From: Cryptomeria japonica
Lineage: Eukaryota > Streptophyta > Pinopsida > Cupressales > Cupressaceae
Assembly (NCBI RefSeq): GCF_030272615.1
Contig: NC_081415.1
Coordinates: forward strand, 602,351,644 to 602,415,643
DNA: 64,000 nt
Direction of reading: 5' to 3'
Part shown: positions 11,976 to 23,537 of the stretch, piece by piece
Numbering within the stretch: position 1 is the stretch's first letter
Layout: each line of letters opens with the position of its first letter
The notes under the pieces: generated by a model
Seen by the model: the letters and a program-made list of their open reading frames with translations, nothing else
What the model was told of the DNA's origin: nothing
Databases searched by the model: none
Program-made: the position numbers and the translations under genes

Positions 11976-12764
11976 AAACATGATCGGCTTTGATTGGATC
12001 CTGAACTGCATTAGTGGAAAAACTTTCATCAAATGTGACAGAAAAATGAGGGATGTCAATTCCCATATTGGCTACACAGTTCGCCACCCGGTTTCCCTCT
12101 TTATATGTGTGAACAGTTTCATAAGAGCCTATATCATTGAGGAGTCGAGATACGCATGAGATCCATTTGTTTAATTTCCTTGAAAGCCACCTTTGATTAT
12201 CCCTTGTATTACAATTAAGGAATCCCCTTCTATGATTAAATTGGACATATTATTAGTCGCACATAGTTTAAGGCCTTCCATGAGGGCATGAATTTCAGCA
12301 TCATTATTTGTAGCCTCCCCGATGGCCCCATATGTTCCAAGGATCAACTTACCTTCACTATTATGTACCACCGCACCAAATCCAGAAACCCTCAAATTGC
12401 CTCTACATGCCCCATTGAAATTCAACTTCAACCAACCAACTGGTTGTGCCTTCCATCTAATGTGTTTTCTATTGACTTTCTTATTGAAGAGCTTGGGCAA
12501 GTGAGAGGGGGTGACCAAGAGCCAATTCTTCTCCATACTTCTATCCCATTCATTATAGTGTAGGATCTTCTTTTTCTGCTTCCCATTGATCATTTCTTCA
12601 ATTGACACTTTAATACACTCGATGAGTCTGTGCATTGGTAGACATTTTTCTTTAAAAATTCTTCTATTCCTATCCTTCCAAATATGCCAAACAATCATTG
12701 AAGAGCCTGTAGTCCAAATATCACTCCACATTGATGATCTTTTTGAAGGCCACAAGTCTGTATA
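11976..12764 (-). pseudogene. LINE RNase H domain fragment
   Basis: The minus-strand frame encodes the C-terminal RNase H of a plant L1-type LINE. It opens with the linker VWHIWKDRNRRIFKEK (near 12680). The core LNFNGACRGN follows near 12420, where the usual catalytic aspartate of the DGAS motif is asparagine. TNNDAEIHALMEGL lies near 12285 and IIEGDSLIVIQGI near 12220. After a frameshift near 12171 the tail REGNRVANCVANMG-like reading continues to about 11976. The upstream RT and endonuclease are missing. The coding similarity stops at the microsatellite at about 12765, as in a 5'-truncated copy. The asparagine substitution and frameshift make it inactive. Confidence 0.8.
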
Positions 12765-13013
12765 TGTATATATATACATGTATATATGTATATATATACA
12801 TATATACATGTCTATCTATACATATATACATGTATATACATATATATAAACATACATATATATATGTATATATGTATATGTATATATACATACATATATA
12901 TGTATGTATATATATATGTATATACATATATACACATACATACACATATATGCATATGCACACACACACACACACACACATATACATATACACACACACA
13001 CATATATATATAT

Positions 13014-13048
<35 letters not shown>

Positions 13049-13313
13049 TATATATATATGTATATCTATATATATATATACATATACATATACATATATA
13101 TATATATAGAGAGAGAGAGATGTATATACACACACATGTATATATGTATGTATGTATGTATATATATATGTCTGTATGTATATATATATACATATATGTA
13201 TATATATACATATAGACATATATATATACATACATATATACACATATATATACATATATACACATATATACACACATTTATATACATATATATGTGTGTG
13301 TGTATATATATAT
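12765..13313. repeat. Long compound TA/CA microsatellite
   Basis: About 550 bp are built almost wholly of TATA, TACA, TATG, (CA)n and a short (GA)n word. It forms the left flank of the first Ty1/copia-like element. Open frames here are compositional artefacts. Confidence 0.95.
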
Positions 13314-14193
13314 TGTTGGCATTCTACACTCTTATGAGAATGGTTGATATTGTCATTGATGGCAACCAACTAGCAAACTTGTGTCAACCCACCAGTAGTT
13401 ATCGGCACCAGCAATTGACTTCTACATACATCGATAGGCACTTCACTGGCAGCGGCAATAATGCATACTGACACTCAAACTGACATGGAATAAACTTTGT
13501 TTATGGTTTTATATTGTAAAAATCTTTTGTAGAAGCCAACATGGCATATTGTTAAAGACTCATATATATGTATGAGATCTTATAGGTCATTTTGATGAGA
13601 GAGGATATATGAAAGTGAGAGAATAGATGATATTTTGTATAAGGTGATAAAAGACTCATATATATGTATGAGATCTTATAGGTCATTTTGATGAGAGAGG
13701 ATATATGAAAGTGAGAGAATAGATGATATTTTCTATAAGGTGATATAGTTGTTAGTGAAGGTTTTGGTAATAGACTGAGCTTAAATAGTTACTAAACCTG
13801 GCATAGATGATGCTGATCTGAAGCAGTACATTGTATTGGATTTTGATAATCCATTTTGTAAGTCAGTGAGACTTCTATTTTGTGATTGAGCAGTGAGCTC
13901 TAGGCTACTAGTCTTCCTGCATGTGCAGGCCCTCATTGTAAGTAATATTTATTCGTTGGCTAGTGAGTGAATATTGTGGGTCACAAATCCCACCGAGGTT
14001 TTTCCCACACCGGGTTTCCTCATTAAATATCTTATGCTATGGTATGTTCTCTATGTTGTCTCTGCTATTCTTATTTACCGGTACACTATTTTGGGATAAA
14101 ATGTTCTTAACAAGTTTAAATATTCTACTAACCGGTTAGACACTGATTCACCCCCCTCTCTCAATGTCTTTGGGACTGTCATTGCTTCTAACA
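13314..14193 (+). repeat. 5' LTR of copia-1, with internal tandem duplication
   Basis: The LTR is 880 bp against 804 bp for its partner. The difference is explained exactly by a 96-bp tandem duplication here (copies 13554-13649 and 13650-13745, nearly identical) and a 20-bp insertion-like repeat in the 3' LTR near 20165. U5 contains GTTTTTCCCACACCGGG near 14000, resembling the LTR of the neighbouring minus-strand element. Confidence 0.9.
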
Positions 14194-14195
14194 AT

Positions 14196-14207
14196 TGGTA
14201 TCAGAGC
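14196..14207 (+). other. Primer binding site of copia-1
   Basis: TGGTATCAGAGC, two bases after the LTR end, is the exact plant sequence complementary to the 3' end of initiator tRNA-Met. Confidence 0.95.
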
Positions 14208-14237
14208 CTAGTACTCTATTTTCAAAAGCCTAATAGC

Positions 14238-15255
14238 TTGAGGAAGATTCTGACATTGGTACAGATGGAGAACTTAAGAAAACAATTGGAAGGAGCTCGT
14301 GTAGATTATGATGTAAAGAAATTGAAGAATATCAAACTTGAATATGATCTGAGGATTGCACAGGAATTCATTAAAGGACTTCAGGAGAACCTTACTATAG
14401 CACAAAATAAAAGAAAAGAACTTCATGAGAAGATGCAGAAAGATGATGAGGAAAAAGAAACTCTTAATGAACTTGCAAACAAGTTGAGACAAGAAAAAAG
14501 TAATATGAAGAATGAAATGCAAGATATGACTATGAGGTTATGTAAAGACATTGAAGACAGGAAGAAGAATGAAGAAGACTTGACTAGAAGACTCAATGAT
14601 GCTGGAAATGAAAATCTAAGACTTAGTCATGAAAATGATATGTTAAAGACAAATCTGATTCACGTGCAACATGATAAAATAGAGTTTATGAGACAAAAGG
14701 AAATACTAGAAAATGAGTTGGCTACTGCAAATCAACATAGAGAAATTCAAGAAAAGTTTAGAGGAGCTTGATGACATGCTAAAAAGTCAGAAACCTAATG
14801 GAGATACAAATGGACTTGGATTTGAAATTGGAGAAAGTTTCGGTACTGCAAACAATCTAGATCAGAACAAACTGGTAAGACAACCCAATGCTTATAAGTT
14901 TAATGGAAAATGTTTCAATTGCAACAAATATGGTCATAGAGAAAATCAGTGTAGATTTAGAAAAAATTAGAATATTAATGCACCCACCGGTCAATGTTCC
15001 AAATGCAACAAAGTTGGTCATAATTCGTAAAATTGTAGAATGAATGTGAAATGCTATGTTTGTGGAAGATATGAACAATTATCAAGTCAATGCAGAACAC
15101 AAACCAACATAGGATATGGAAAGGATATTTAGAGGAATAATGTGACTTGTTATCCTTGTAACAAAATCAGACATATTGCCAAATTTTGTAGAAGCAAGAC
15201 TTCACCAGCAAACAATAAAGGATCCAATTTGAAAGGCAAAGAAAAGGTAGATTAG
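14238..15255 (+). pseudogene. copia-1 ORF1: coiled-coil gag-like protein with four zinc knuckles
   Basis: The N-terminal 178 codons (14238-14771) are almost entirely Lys/Glu/Leu-rich heptad-like sequence, a long coiled coil. After a frame change near 14750 the protein continues and carries four tandem CCHC-type knuckles. The first, CFNCNKYGHRENQC, is at 14911-14952 and intact. The second is at 14995-15036, with a stop inside. The third is at 15052-15093, with the histidine replaced by glutamate, and the fourth at 15148-15189, CYPCNKIRHIAKFC. Such knuckles bind element RNA in gag nucleocapsid. Four in a row is more than the usual one or two. The frame change and three or so stops mean this copy is not translated whole. 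Confidence 0.75.
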
Positions 15256-15678
15256 GTAAAGCAAGAATTTTGAAAATAATGGATTAGGAAGAGAGATCAA
15301 AATGTTGATGAAACTATGTCTATACCAGTAGATTAGAGTAATCCTCCATCGGCAAGATATTCTTCATCCAACCGAGAAGTAACCCTTTGGGGGTATTGTA
15401 GTAAGTTGAAAATCATGCAAATTACCCTCGGTCAATGGTGAGAAGATAGATTTCTTCTTTACCAGCAGATGTGTTAAGTTTTCACTTAACTGACGAGCAT
15501 TTAATGTGGTTGGTAGGAGAAATGTCATTATAAATCAACTAATTTCCCTCTTTTTTGACTCGCCGAGCATTCAAATTAGAAGAGAGCGCGAAAACAGAGC
15601 AAAGACATTCAAGGCAAAGATGTGAAGTGATTTCTTCAAGCATTTAGAATATTTTCAGGCAGCTAGAGGTATTTTTCA

Positions 15679-18600
15679 ATGGCTTCTTTTTCTGCTTCTG
15701 AGTTTATTCGAAACCCTACTATTGTGGAAAATGTGAAATGCCCTAGGCCCATATTTAAATGCTAAGAAAGATGACTCTATAGGGGCATTTTCAAAAATTC
15801 CTAAAGGTCTAGCTTTTGCTGGAGACCCTAGGATTTATATACATTGCAATATAGAAAAACTAGGTTCCGAAGAATTGATGAAAATGTATACTCAGGTAAT
15901 TTGTGATGAAAATGGTGATGTCAAACCCAAACACAAAATTATAGAAACTCTAGGTTTTGTGGAGATACTGAACATTCCCCAATTTCTAGAGGAAGTAGTA
16001 TGAATTGTCTTGAGTAGAGCACATGGAGAATTTCTATGGTTGGATTTTGTCTGCAAAATAACCTAACAAGCAATTACGGCAATAACTAGTTTACCCTCAA
16101 CCGACAGCAGACCTGACAAAACAAAGAAGATTCCTAACAACAAAGTGATGACCCTAACCAGAGCAACATCTAACAATAGATCACTGAGAGTGAATGATAT
16201 CAAAGACATCAATGTGAGATTTGTAAGTATAGTTTTAGGTTACAAGACTACACATGCTAACAGGCTAAATTCACTTTCTATTCTTTGTATAAATAGTTCT
16301 TATGAGATGGTCAATAAGAATGCAATGATAGATGTGTGTGAGTGGCTCAAAGATGAACTCATTGATAATTTGAAAAAGATTAAAGGAGATAAGTGTTAGA
16401 GTATTTAGGTATTTAATTGATTAATTAAACAATGTTTGTTTAATTATTTAAGTTCCCTTTATCTCTATTACACTTAAGCTAACTTTAGGTGCATAATAAT
16501 TAATTCTTTTATTAATTATTATGTGCAAAACTAGGTTTTCCCTTTTAGGGCTTCTTGACCTATTAAAGGTTAAGTTCTTTCTTTTCTTTGTAACAAGAAG
16601 GAGGATTATAACATTACATTTTGTGAATATTGAGCTCTCTCTTTTTTTTAGCATATTTTATGTGTATTTTTTTCTTCTATGATTTGCTTCCTTTCTTCTC
16701 CTTGTAACAGGTTTTTCAGCTTGCAGAGATCATTTGAGCTCCTGTGGTGTTGTATTTTCTCAACTCCAACAATAAGAAAGAGACATTCCGATTTGGAAAT
16801 CTTCTGGTATGTGACTTTGGATGTGACATACCAGTAGGAAAAAAATTATAGGAATCTTTTACTGGCATGGGAACTGCAAAGGACAACAACATAATTGAAT
16901 ACTTCAAAACCTTCTAGGCCAAAATGAAAACTACAGAAAGGCTACCATAGAGTCTAGTGGACAAATATGACAAATAAATCTGTTTTGTTATCAAGAGAGA
17001 TGAGACATGGATGGAAGTTGTACTCCCTAAGACTGTCTGGGTGACTGAAATGGGATATGAGGTAGATCTTAACATTTTGGAGACATATGCTAAAGCATTA
17101 CTAGATGCACCGAGAGAACCATCAGAAGAAGTTTTTGGTAATGAACATTAAAGAAAAGGAAGAAAAGAGAAAAATTTATTAGAGATGCTTCTAAGCAAGT
17201 GAAGGAAATAAAAGAAAATATAATGAACATTAGTTGTATATCGGCTAGTGAACTTGAAGGACTTCAATCAGAGACACATATTTCACCGGTTGGCACATCA
17301 TCTGGAACTGAGTGTGACAAGGCAATTGAGTTTAGAAGAGTTGAAAGGAGGAAGAGAAAACCTTCACCGGTACCCTCTCCTTCACCCAAGAGAACAAGGA
17401 CTTTAAGGAAGAAACAACAGGCAGTAAGGGGACCACCAAAGAAATTAACACCAAAGAAACTGACACCAAAGAAGAAACAACAACATGTCACCCCTTCTTT
17501 GAATGATTTACTCAATGATCAAAATTTGGCCAATGTACACCAACTGTATAACACATTTAATGATTTAGATAGGGAAAGCATTGAGAACAGTATACTTTTA
17601 CATCTGGACATATATAAAAAGGTTTTAATTAAAGTTGTGGATGACTTACCAAATGATCTGTATAGGAGATTGGAAGCAAAAAGGATTGCAGTGATGGAAT
17701 TAGATAAGAAACTAAAAGTTGAGAAACTTCTAGCTATACATCCTGTGAATTCAAAAGAAGAAATTGATGAATTAATCTCTGAGGCTAACCAATTTGTTTT
17801 TGTTGGTGGACACTGGTTAGTAAGTTTAATGGTAGGAAGAGTAAAAGAGATTGCAAATGAGACTACTGATAACTAGGATATATTCTTTGTGGAGAAGGGA
17901 AAACAAGAGGAAATGAACCGACCAAAGAAAACATTTAAAGTGTATCAGAAGGATAACGACAAGGGCAAAGGTAAATTTGGTGGTATTCTGAACATCAAGA
18001 TCACTGACAATTTACCACCACCTTTGGATACTACATCGATACATATTGACAATCCACCAGTTATTAACACTGAATATGTTACACATGATGACACTAATCC
18101 TGAATTTGAGATACTATTCACCATGAATGTGGATACTCAAGAAGCGAATATTGTTGTAGATAAGGACAGTGTAGAGGTTAAGGAAGACAATGTTGACAGT
18201 GGCAACATGGCTGAGAAACCAGTAGAGACTATTGAGGCTGAGATCCCAACCCAAACATAGCAACCATTAGAAATAGATAAACCTACTAAAGGAATAGATG
18301 CTAGCACAGGGCCACCTGAGACTGAGATACAATCATAACTTACTGAGAAACCTACTGAGGTAGAGAAACTAGCAATAACTGAGACATCAAAACAATCTGA
18401 GAAACCCTTTCTAGTTTAGATGCAAACACAAGTAAAATGGTTACAACTGATGGAAGCAAAGAGGTAATAAAGGCAACTGGTCAGACATCTGGCACATCAA
18501 CAAGTGAATTTAGACCTACCAATGTTATAGAGGTACTTTTGGATTCAATAAAAAAGATAATGGATTACAATACATTAGCCTACAAGGGAATTGATAACAC

Positions 18601-19207
18601 TATACCAATTCTTAAATTGATTGCACCTAATTGTAACATAAATCATATTAAGGATTCTTTAGGCAAATTGGACACATTGTCCAAATTTATTGCTGACAAT
18701 GTAATAATAGTTGATAAAGTGAATGAGGATATAGTAAAGGACAAAGTTGAAAAGGAGAAGAAAAAATTCTTTGATGACACCATAATGAAGTGCACTGAAC
18801 ACCTGAATACATTATTACTGGCACTGAACTCTACTATTTTGGAGTACAAAGAGATATATAGGAAAACATGCAAACCTCACCTTCTAATAGAGGACATAGA
18901 TAAGGAGATCAGTAAAACACAAAGGGAAATTCATGACATAGCAGATAACATAATTGGTTCATCTGGTCACATATCAATTTTTGAGCAAGAAATGGTAGGT
19001 TTTGAGGAGAAATTAGAGAAACTTGAGAAAGAAAAGGGAAGGATAAGGTCTAATGCCAGAGAGCTTAAAAATAAACTTGGTCCTAAGTTGGAAAATCTTA
19101 TTTCTCAGAGAATAGAAATATCTAAGGCATTACTTGAGGAGAATGATCACCGAAAGATCACATGCATCATCTCACCAACACGATCCAACAGACTGGGGCA
19201 ACCTTGA
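15679..19207 (+). pseudogene. copia-1 ORF2: long protein of unknown function
   Basis: A candidate ATG at 15679 opens a coding-like region broken by stops, frame changes and a solo LTR insertion (16394-16771). Readable parts, in order, are an N-terminal segment (IIETLGFVEILNIPQFLEEV, near 15950) and a region at 16145-16393 that continues directly across the solo LTR into FRFGNLLV near 16790. A Lys/Pro-rich basic stretch with a repeated KKLTPKK word follows (17340-17480). Then come mixed charged helices to 17876, an acidic Thr/Glu-rich part (17889-18260), and a C-terminal coiled coil (18437-19207) ending shortly before the PPT. No protease, integrase or polymerase motif is seen. The layout recalls uncharacterised ORFs of large non-autonomous plant retrotransposons; its function is unknown. 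Confidence 0.6.
16394..16771 (+). repeat. Solo LTR inserted in copia-1 ORF2, with perfect TSD
   Basis: This 378-bp block runs TGTTAGAG...CTCCAACA and is flanked by identical 5-mers ataag at 16389-16393 and 16772-16776. Deleting the block and one ataag lets the surrounding protein frame read through, which confirms both borders. Orientation is assumed plus. No primer binding site or coding sequence lies within it, so it is a solo LTR or a very short derivative. Confidence 0.85.
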
Positions 19208-19484
19208 ATGATAGTAAGAGGTTTATGCAGAGTTTGAATTTGGTTTTGGAAGATATGTTTCAGATTGTAACCAACCGGTTACAGACCTTGAGGTGAATTT
19301 TTGTATGCATTTGACTATTTTTTGACAACCTTTGTCATTGATGTCAAAGGGGGATTAGTGGAGAGAAAAATACTTCTTCAAAGGAGATCATTTGCTCAGG
19401 GGGACCACATATTTTTGGAAACATTTTGGACTTCAATTTTTGGAACAGTTTTTGGATTTTTCTCATGAGTGTTGCCATCAATGC

Positions 19485-19497
19485 CAAAGGGGGAGAT
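19485..19497 (+). other. Polypurine tract of copia-1
   Basis: The sequence caaagggggagat directly precedes the 3' LTR start TGTTGGCA. The same core, GGGGGAGAT then TGTTGGCA, is found in the minus-strand neighbour. Confidence 0.9.
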
Positions 19498-20296
19498 TGT
19501 TGGCATTCTACACTCTTATGAGAATAGTTGATGTTGTCATTGATGGAAACCAATTGGAAAATGTCTGTCAACCCATCAACAGTTACTGGCACCGACAATA
19601 GACTTCCACATACACTGACAGACACTTCAGTGGCAACGACAATAATGCATACTATCGACACTCAAGCTGACATGGAATGAAATTTGTTTATGGTTTTATA
19701 TTGTAAAAATATTTTGTACAAGCCAAAATGGTATATTGTAAAAGACATATAAATGTATGAGATCTTATACGTCATTTTGATGAGAGAGGATATATGAAAG
19801 TGAGAGAATAGATGATATTTTGTATAAGGTGATATAATTGATAGCAAAGGTTTTGGTAATAGACTGAGCTTAAACCGGTACTGAACCTAGCATAGATGAT
19901 GCTGATCTGAAGTAGGACATTGTATTGGATTTTGATAATCCATTTTGTAAGTCAGTGAAACTTCTATTTTGTGATTGAGCAGTGAGCTCTAGGCTGGTAG
20001 CCTTCCTGCATGTGCAGGCCCTAATTGTAAGTAATATTTATTCATTGGACAGTGAGTGAATATTATGGGTCACAAATCCCACCAAGGTTTTTCCCACATT
20101 GGGTTTCCTCATTAAATATCTTGTGTTATGGTGTGTTCTCTATGATGTCTCTGCTATTCTTATTTACTACATTAATTCTTATTTACCGGTACACTATTTT
20201 GGGATACAAAGTTCTTAACAAGTTTAAATATTCTGCTAACCAGTTAGACACTGATTCACCCCACCTTCTTAGTATCTTTGGGATTGTCATTGATTC

Positions 20297-20301
<5 letters not shown>
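19498..20301 (+). repeat. 3' LTR of copia-1
   Basis: This is an 804-bp partner of 13314-14193 with the same ends, one copy of the 96-bp unit (near 19740-19835) and scattered substitutions throughout. That divergence could date the insertion. Confidence 0.95.
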
Positions 20302-20342
<41 letters not shown>

Positions 20343-20350
20343 ATATATAT
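20302..20350. repeat. (CA)n spacer between two retrotransposons
   Basis: About 18 CA units followed by tacacatatatat separate the 3' LTR of copia-1 from the 3' LTR of the minus-strand element. Confidence 0.95.
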
Positions 20351-21538
20351 TGATTATTAGGATAACCGATGAATAACTAAGAGGAGGGGGTGAATTAGTT
20401 GTTAACAGATTATGTGAACTAAAACACTTAAAACCTTTTACCAGAATAACTCATAAAGAATTAAAGAACAATTGAAAACTAGAGAATCAATACCACACAA
20501 CCATAACACATAACACCATGATTTATATGTGGAAAACCTGGTAAAGGGAAAAACCATGATGGGAAACCCTACCCACAGTCAGGTGATACTTCCGCAGAAA
20601 GTATATGATTACAATAGGGGCCTACACATGCAAGAAGGCACATTGCCTAGAGCGCATTGCTCATCACAAGGGAGTCTCACTGACTACAATAAAGGCCAAC
20701 CACCTCAATATATTTGGGCAACCATCCAGAAAGAAGAACTGTCTGTGATAGCATCAAACATGCTAGATTATAGTTCCAAATAAGCTCAATATCGGAAGTC
20801 TAAACCCTCTTAAATAAACCCAACTTGATCACCTATGATTGACCAAATCCTCTGCACAAATTATTATTACATTATTCGCTCCTTGCCCATGATCTACAAT
20901 GAGATCTTACATATATTGATACTAACCTAGGACCTAACCAATTAGGTCGGCCACCCAAATGATAATTCAATACATCCATTACATAATCTTGAAATGAAAC
21001 AATAAAACATGTCATCCTAAGGCCAAAGAAACATCATCCAATTAATAAAATATCCTAGGAGTGCATCAGAGGATCCACCAACATGTTACATGAAATCGGT
21101 CCATAACCTAGATAGCACTGGACCTAAATTATGTCCACACACACCAAAGAAATGACACCAATCAGTCAAGGAATGAACACACTCACCATCAGCATCCTAA
21201 ATCCCTTCTAGAAGCTGCACCAACACCAATTATTTATTTCATCAAAGATCAAGCTCTACTGGTGAAAGCCTTACTGGACCTATAAAGTAGGCTTACTAGA
21301 ACACGAGATAACATTTGATCATCAAGTCAATACCAACTAACTAAAAGATACTTCAGAATTATATGAACCATCCATACAAACTTATTCCATCATCTAGATC
21401 ATACCAGTGACAATCAACTGATAATCTTCCCAATCTAATCCTTCTACCGGAAGTCGGTAAATAACCATAACAGCTAGTGTTGAAATCAGTGACAAAACAT
21501 CAATGCAACACATAATTAATTCCATGATATTGCCAACA
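20351..21538 (-). repeat. 3' LTR of copia-2
   Basis: It ends TTGCCAACA (plus strand) next to a PPT and is clearly homologous to 26175-27364 along its length. Its outermost bases (tgattattagg instead of tgttagg) are slightly altered, so the exact left border could move by a few bases. Confidence 0.9.
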
Positions 21539-21553
21539 ATCTCCCCCTATGGT
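21539..21553 (-). other. Polypurine tract of copia-2
   Basis: The minus strand reads CATAGGGGGAGAT immediately before TGTTGGCA. Confidence 0.9.
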
Positions 21554-21965
21554 ATTGATGGCAACACTAGATGTGAAAAACATCCAAGTGCCAAGAAATG
21601 CCAAACAAGTCTCCCCCTATGGAAGACAACCAACAATCTCCCATAAAATGATATAGAAATGAAGCTTTGAACCAAATCTGAATCAAAAGACCAAATACTA
21701 CCAAACTCCCCCTAAGGAGTGTAATCAATTTAAAAAATAGATAGCAATGGTTTTTCACATATATTCCTCCCCCATTGACAATAATGCCAAAGATACGATA
21801 TAGATATAAAACAGAATATGAAAACTCTAAATCTCAAGGCTGACTACTCCCCCTGAGTAGTAGCATTAATTAATCAATCCAAAGCAAAGTATAGCTCTGA
21901 TAATCCATACTGGACTGATGCACATCTACATCATTTAAGTCTCTACCAGAGGGGTAGAAACCCCC

Positions 21966-23510
21966 AATCTGTCTCTCAAATACTCAAATGATTCCCAAGA
22001 CAAAGGTTTAGTGAAGATGTCTGCTATCTATTCTTTAGTGTTCACATAAACCAATCTGTCTTCTTTTGCTTCCACCTTTTCCTTCAAAAAGTTATACTTG
22101 ATTGATATGTGCTTAGTCTTGGAGTGAAATACTAGATTCTTGGATATCAATAGCTGCAAATTTATCACAATGATTAACAACTGGATCATTACAACTCACT
22201 TGTATATCCTTCAACATCTGCTTCATCCATAGAACTTGAGTGCAATTAGTTGTGGCTACAACATAGTCAGCTTCAACAGTAGATAAAGAAATGCATGACT
22301 TCTTCTTGCTGATCCATAAAACTAACTTCTTTCCAAGAAAGAATGGTCCATCGGATGTGCTCTTCCTATCATCAACATCACCTACCCAATCTGCATCTGT
22401 ATATGCACATAAAGTAAACTCATCATCATTAGGGTACCATAAACCATATTCAGTTGTTCCTTACAAATACTGGAATATCCTTTTTATCGCACTTTCATGA
22501 TTTTCTCTTGGATTACTTTGAAATCTTGATACAATACTGACTACATTCATTATATATAGTCTAGTTTGAGTTAAAAATAGCAAACCACCAATCATGGATT
22601 TAGCTCTTGTAGAATTTAGTGGAGGGAATATATCTTTAATTGACAATTTTTCATTTGTAAAAATAAAAGTACTAACCGGTTTGGAATTTTCCATACCAAA
22701 TTTCTTCAATAATTCCCTTAGATACTTAATTTGGAAGATAAAGATGCCTTTGTCAGTCTAAGTAATCTGCAAACCTAGAAAAAATCCTATTTCTCCAATC
22801 ATAGACATTTCAAATTCACTTTACATATTATCAGAGAATTCCATGCATAATTTTTCTTCACCTCCAAAAATGATAAATACTTCAATAATTAGAATATAAT
22901 CACTAGTGATCTTATAATATAGGTTAATATCAGCATTACTTTTTATAAAATCAAGCTTCAAAAGATACTTATCCAACCTTGCATACCAAGCTCTAGGAGC
23001 CTATTTTAATCCATATAGGGCTTTCCTTAATCTGCAAACCATATTTTTGTCATCTATCAATAAAAATCCATCAAGTTGCTCAATAAAGACTTCCTCTTCA
23101 AGTTATCCATTCAGAAATGCACACTTAACATCCATTTGATAGACCTTGTAGTTCTTATAGGTTGCATAAGCAAGAAATAGTCTAACAACTTCAATTGTAG
23201 CTACCGGTGCAAAAGTCTCACCATAATATATTCCTTCCTTATGAGAATATACTTTGCAAACCAATCTAGCCTTGTTTCTTACAACTTGTCCATCCTCATT
23301 CAGTTTGTTTCTAAAACCCCATTTAGTTCCAATAAAAATTTTATTTTTAGGTCGGGGAACCAAAGTCCAAGTATTGTTATTTTCTATCTGATCTAACTCA
23401 TCTTCCATAGCTTTCATCCAACATTCATCTTTACAAGATTCAATTACTGATGCTGGTTCAATCTGAGAAATGAAACATACCTCTTGATTTGCCAATCTTC
23501 TCCTTGTCAT
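21966..23510 (-). pseudogene. copia-2 reverse transcriptase and RNase H
   Basis: Minus-strand RT starts with WMKAMEDELDQIENNNTW (near 23420). The KARLVCK and GETFAPVATIEVVRLFLA blocks follow (about 23265-23170), and then VYQMDVKCAFLNG (near 23110). Where Ty1/copia has the catalytic YVDD before IIFG, this copy reads IEVF (near 22880), so both catalytic aspartates appear lost. The thumb/connection is at 22461-22709. RNase H follows with YTDADWVGDVDDRKST (near 22400) and STVEADYVVAT (near 22280) largely preserved. Several stops break the frame. Confidence 0.85.
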
Positions 23511-23537
23511 AACTCCCTTGTTTTTGTCTCCAATGAT

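Larger units (their letters stand above)
13314..20301 (+). mobile_element. Non-autonomous Ty1/copia-like LTR retrotransposon (copia-1)
   Basis: The element is complete at both ends: 5' LTR 13314-14193, PBS 14196-14207, internal region, PPT ending at 19497, 3' LTR 19498-20301. Both LTRs run TGTTGGCATT...CTAACA. The internal 5.3 kb encodes a coiled-coil/zinc-knuckle gag-like protein and a second long ORF, but I find no protease, integrase, RT or RNase H motif. It therefore resembles large non-autonomous plant elements (LARD or TR-GAG type) that borrow enzymes in trans. The flanks are (TA)n on the left and (CA)n on the right, so no target duplication can be seen. Confidence 0.85.

Noticed and set aside
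10633-13369. Many long open frames rich in Tyr, Ile, His, Cys and Val on both strands
   Set aside because: They are translations of TA/CA/TG simple-sequence DNA; dinucleotide repeats lacking stop codons stay open in several frames.
17264-17515. Minus-strand Phe/Gly/Cys-rich frame
   Set aside because: It is the complement of the lysine/proline-rich part of copia-1 ORF2.
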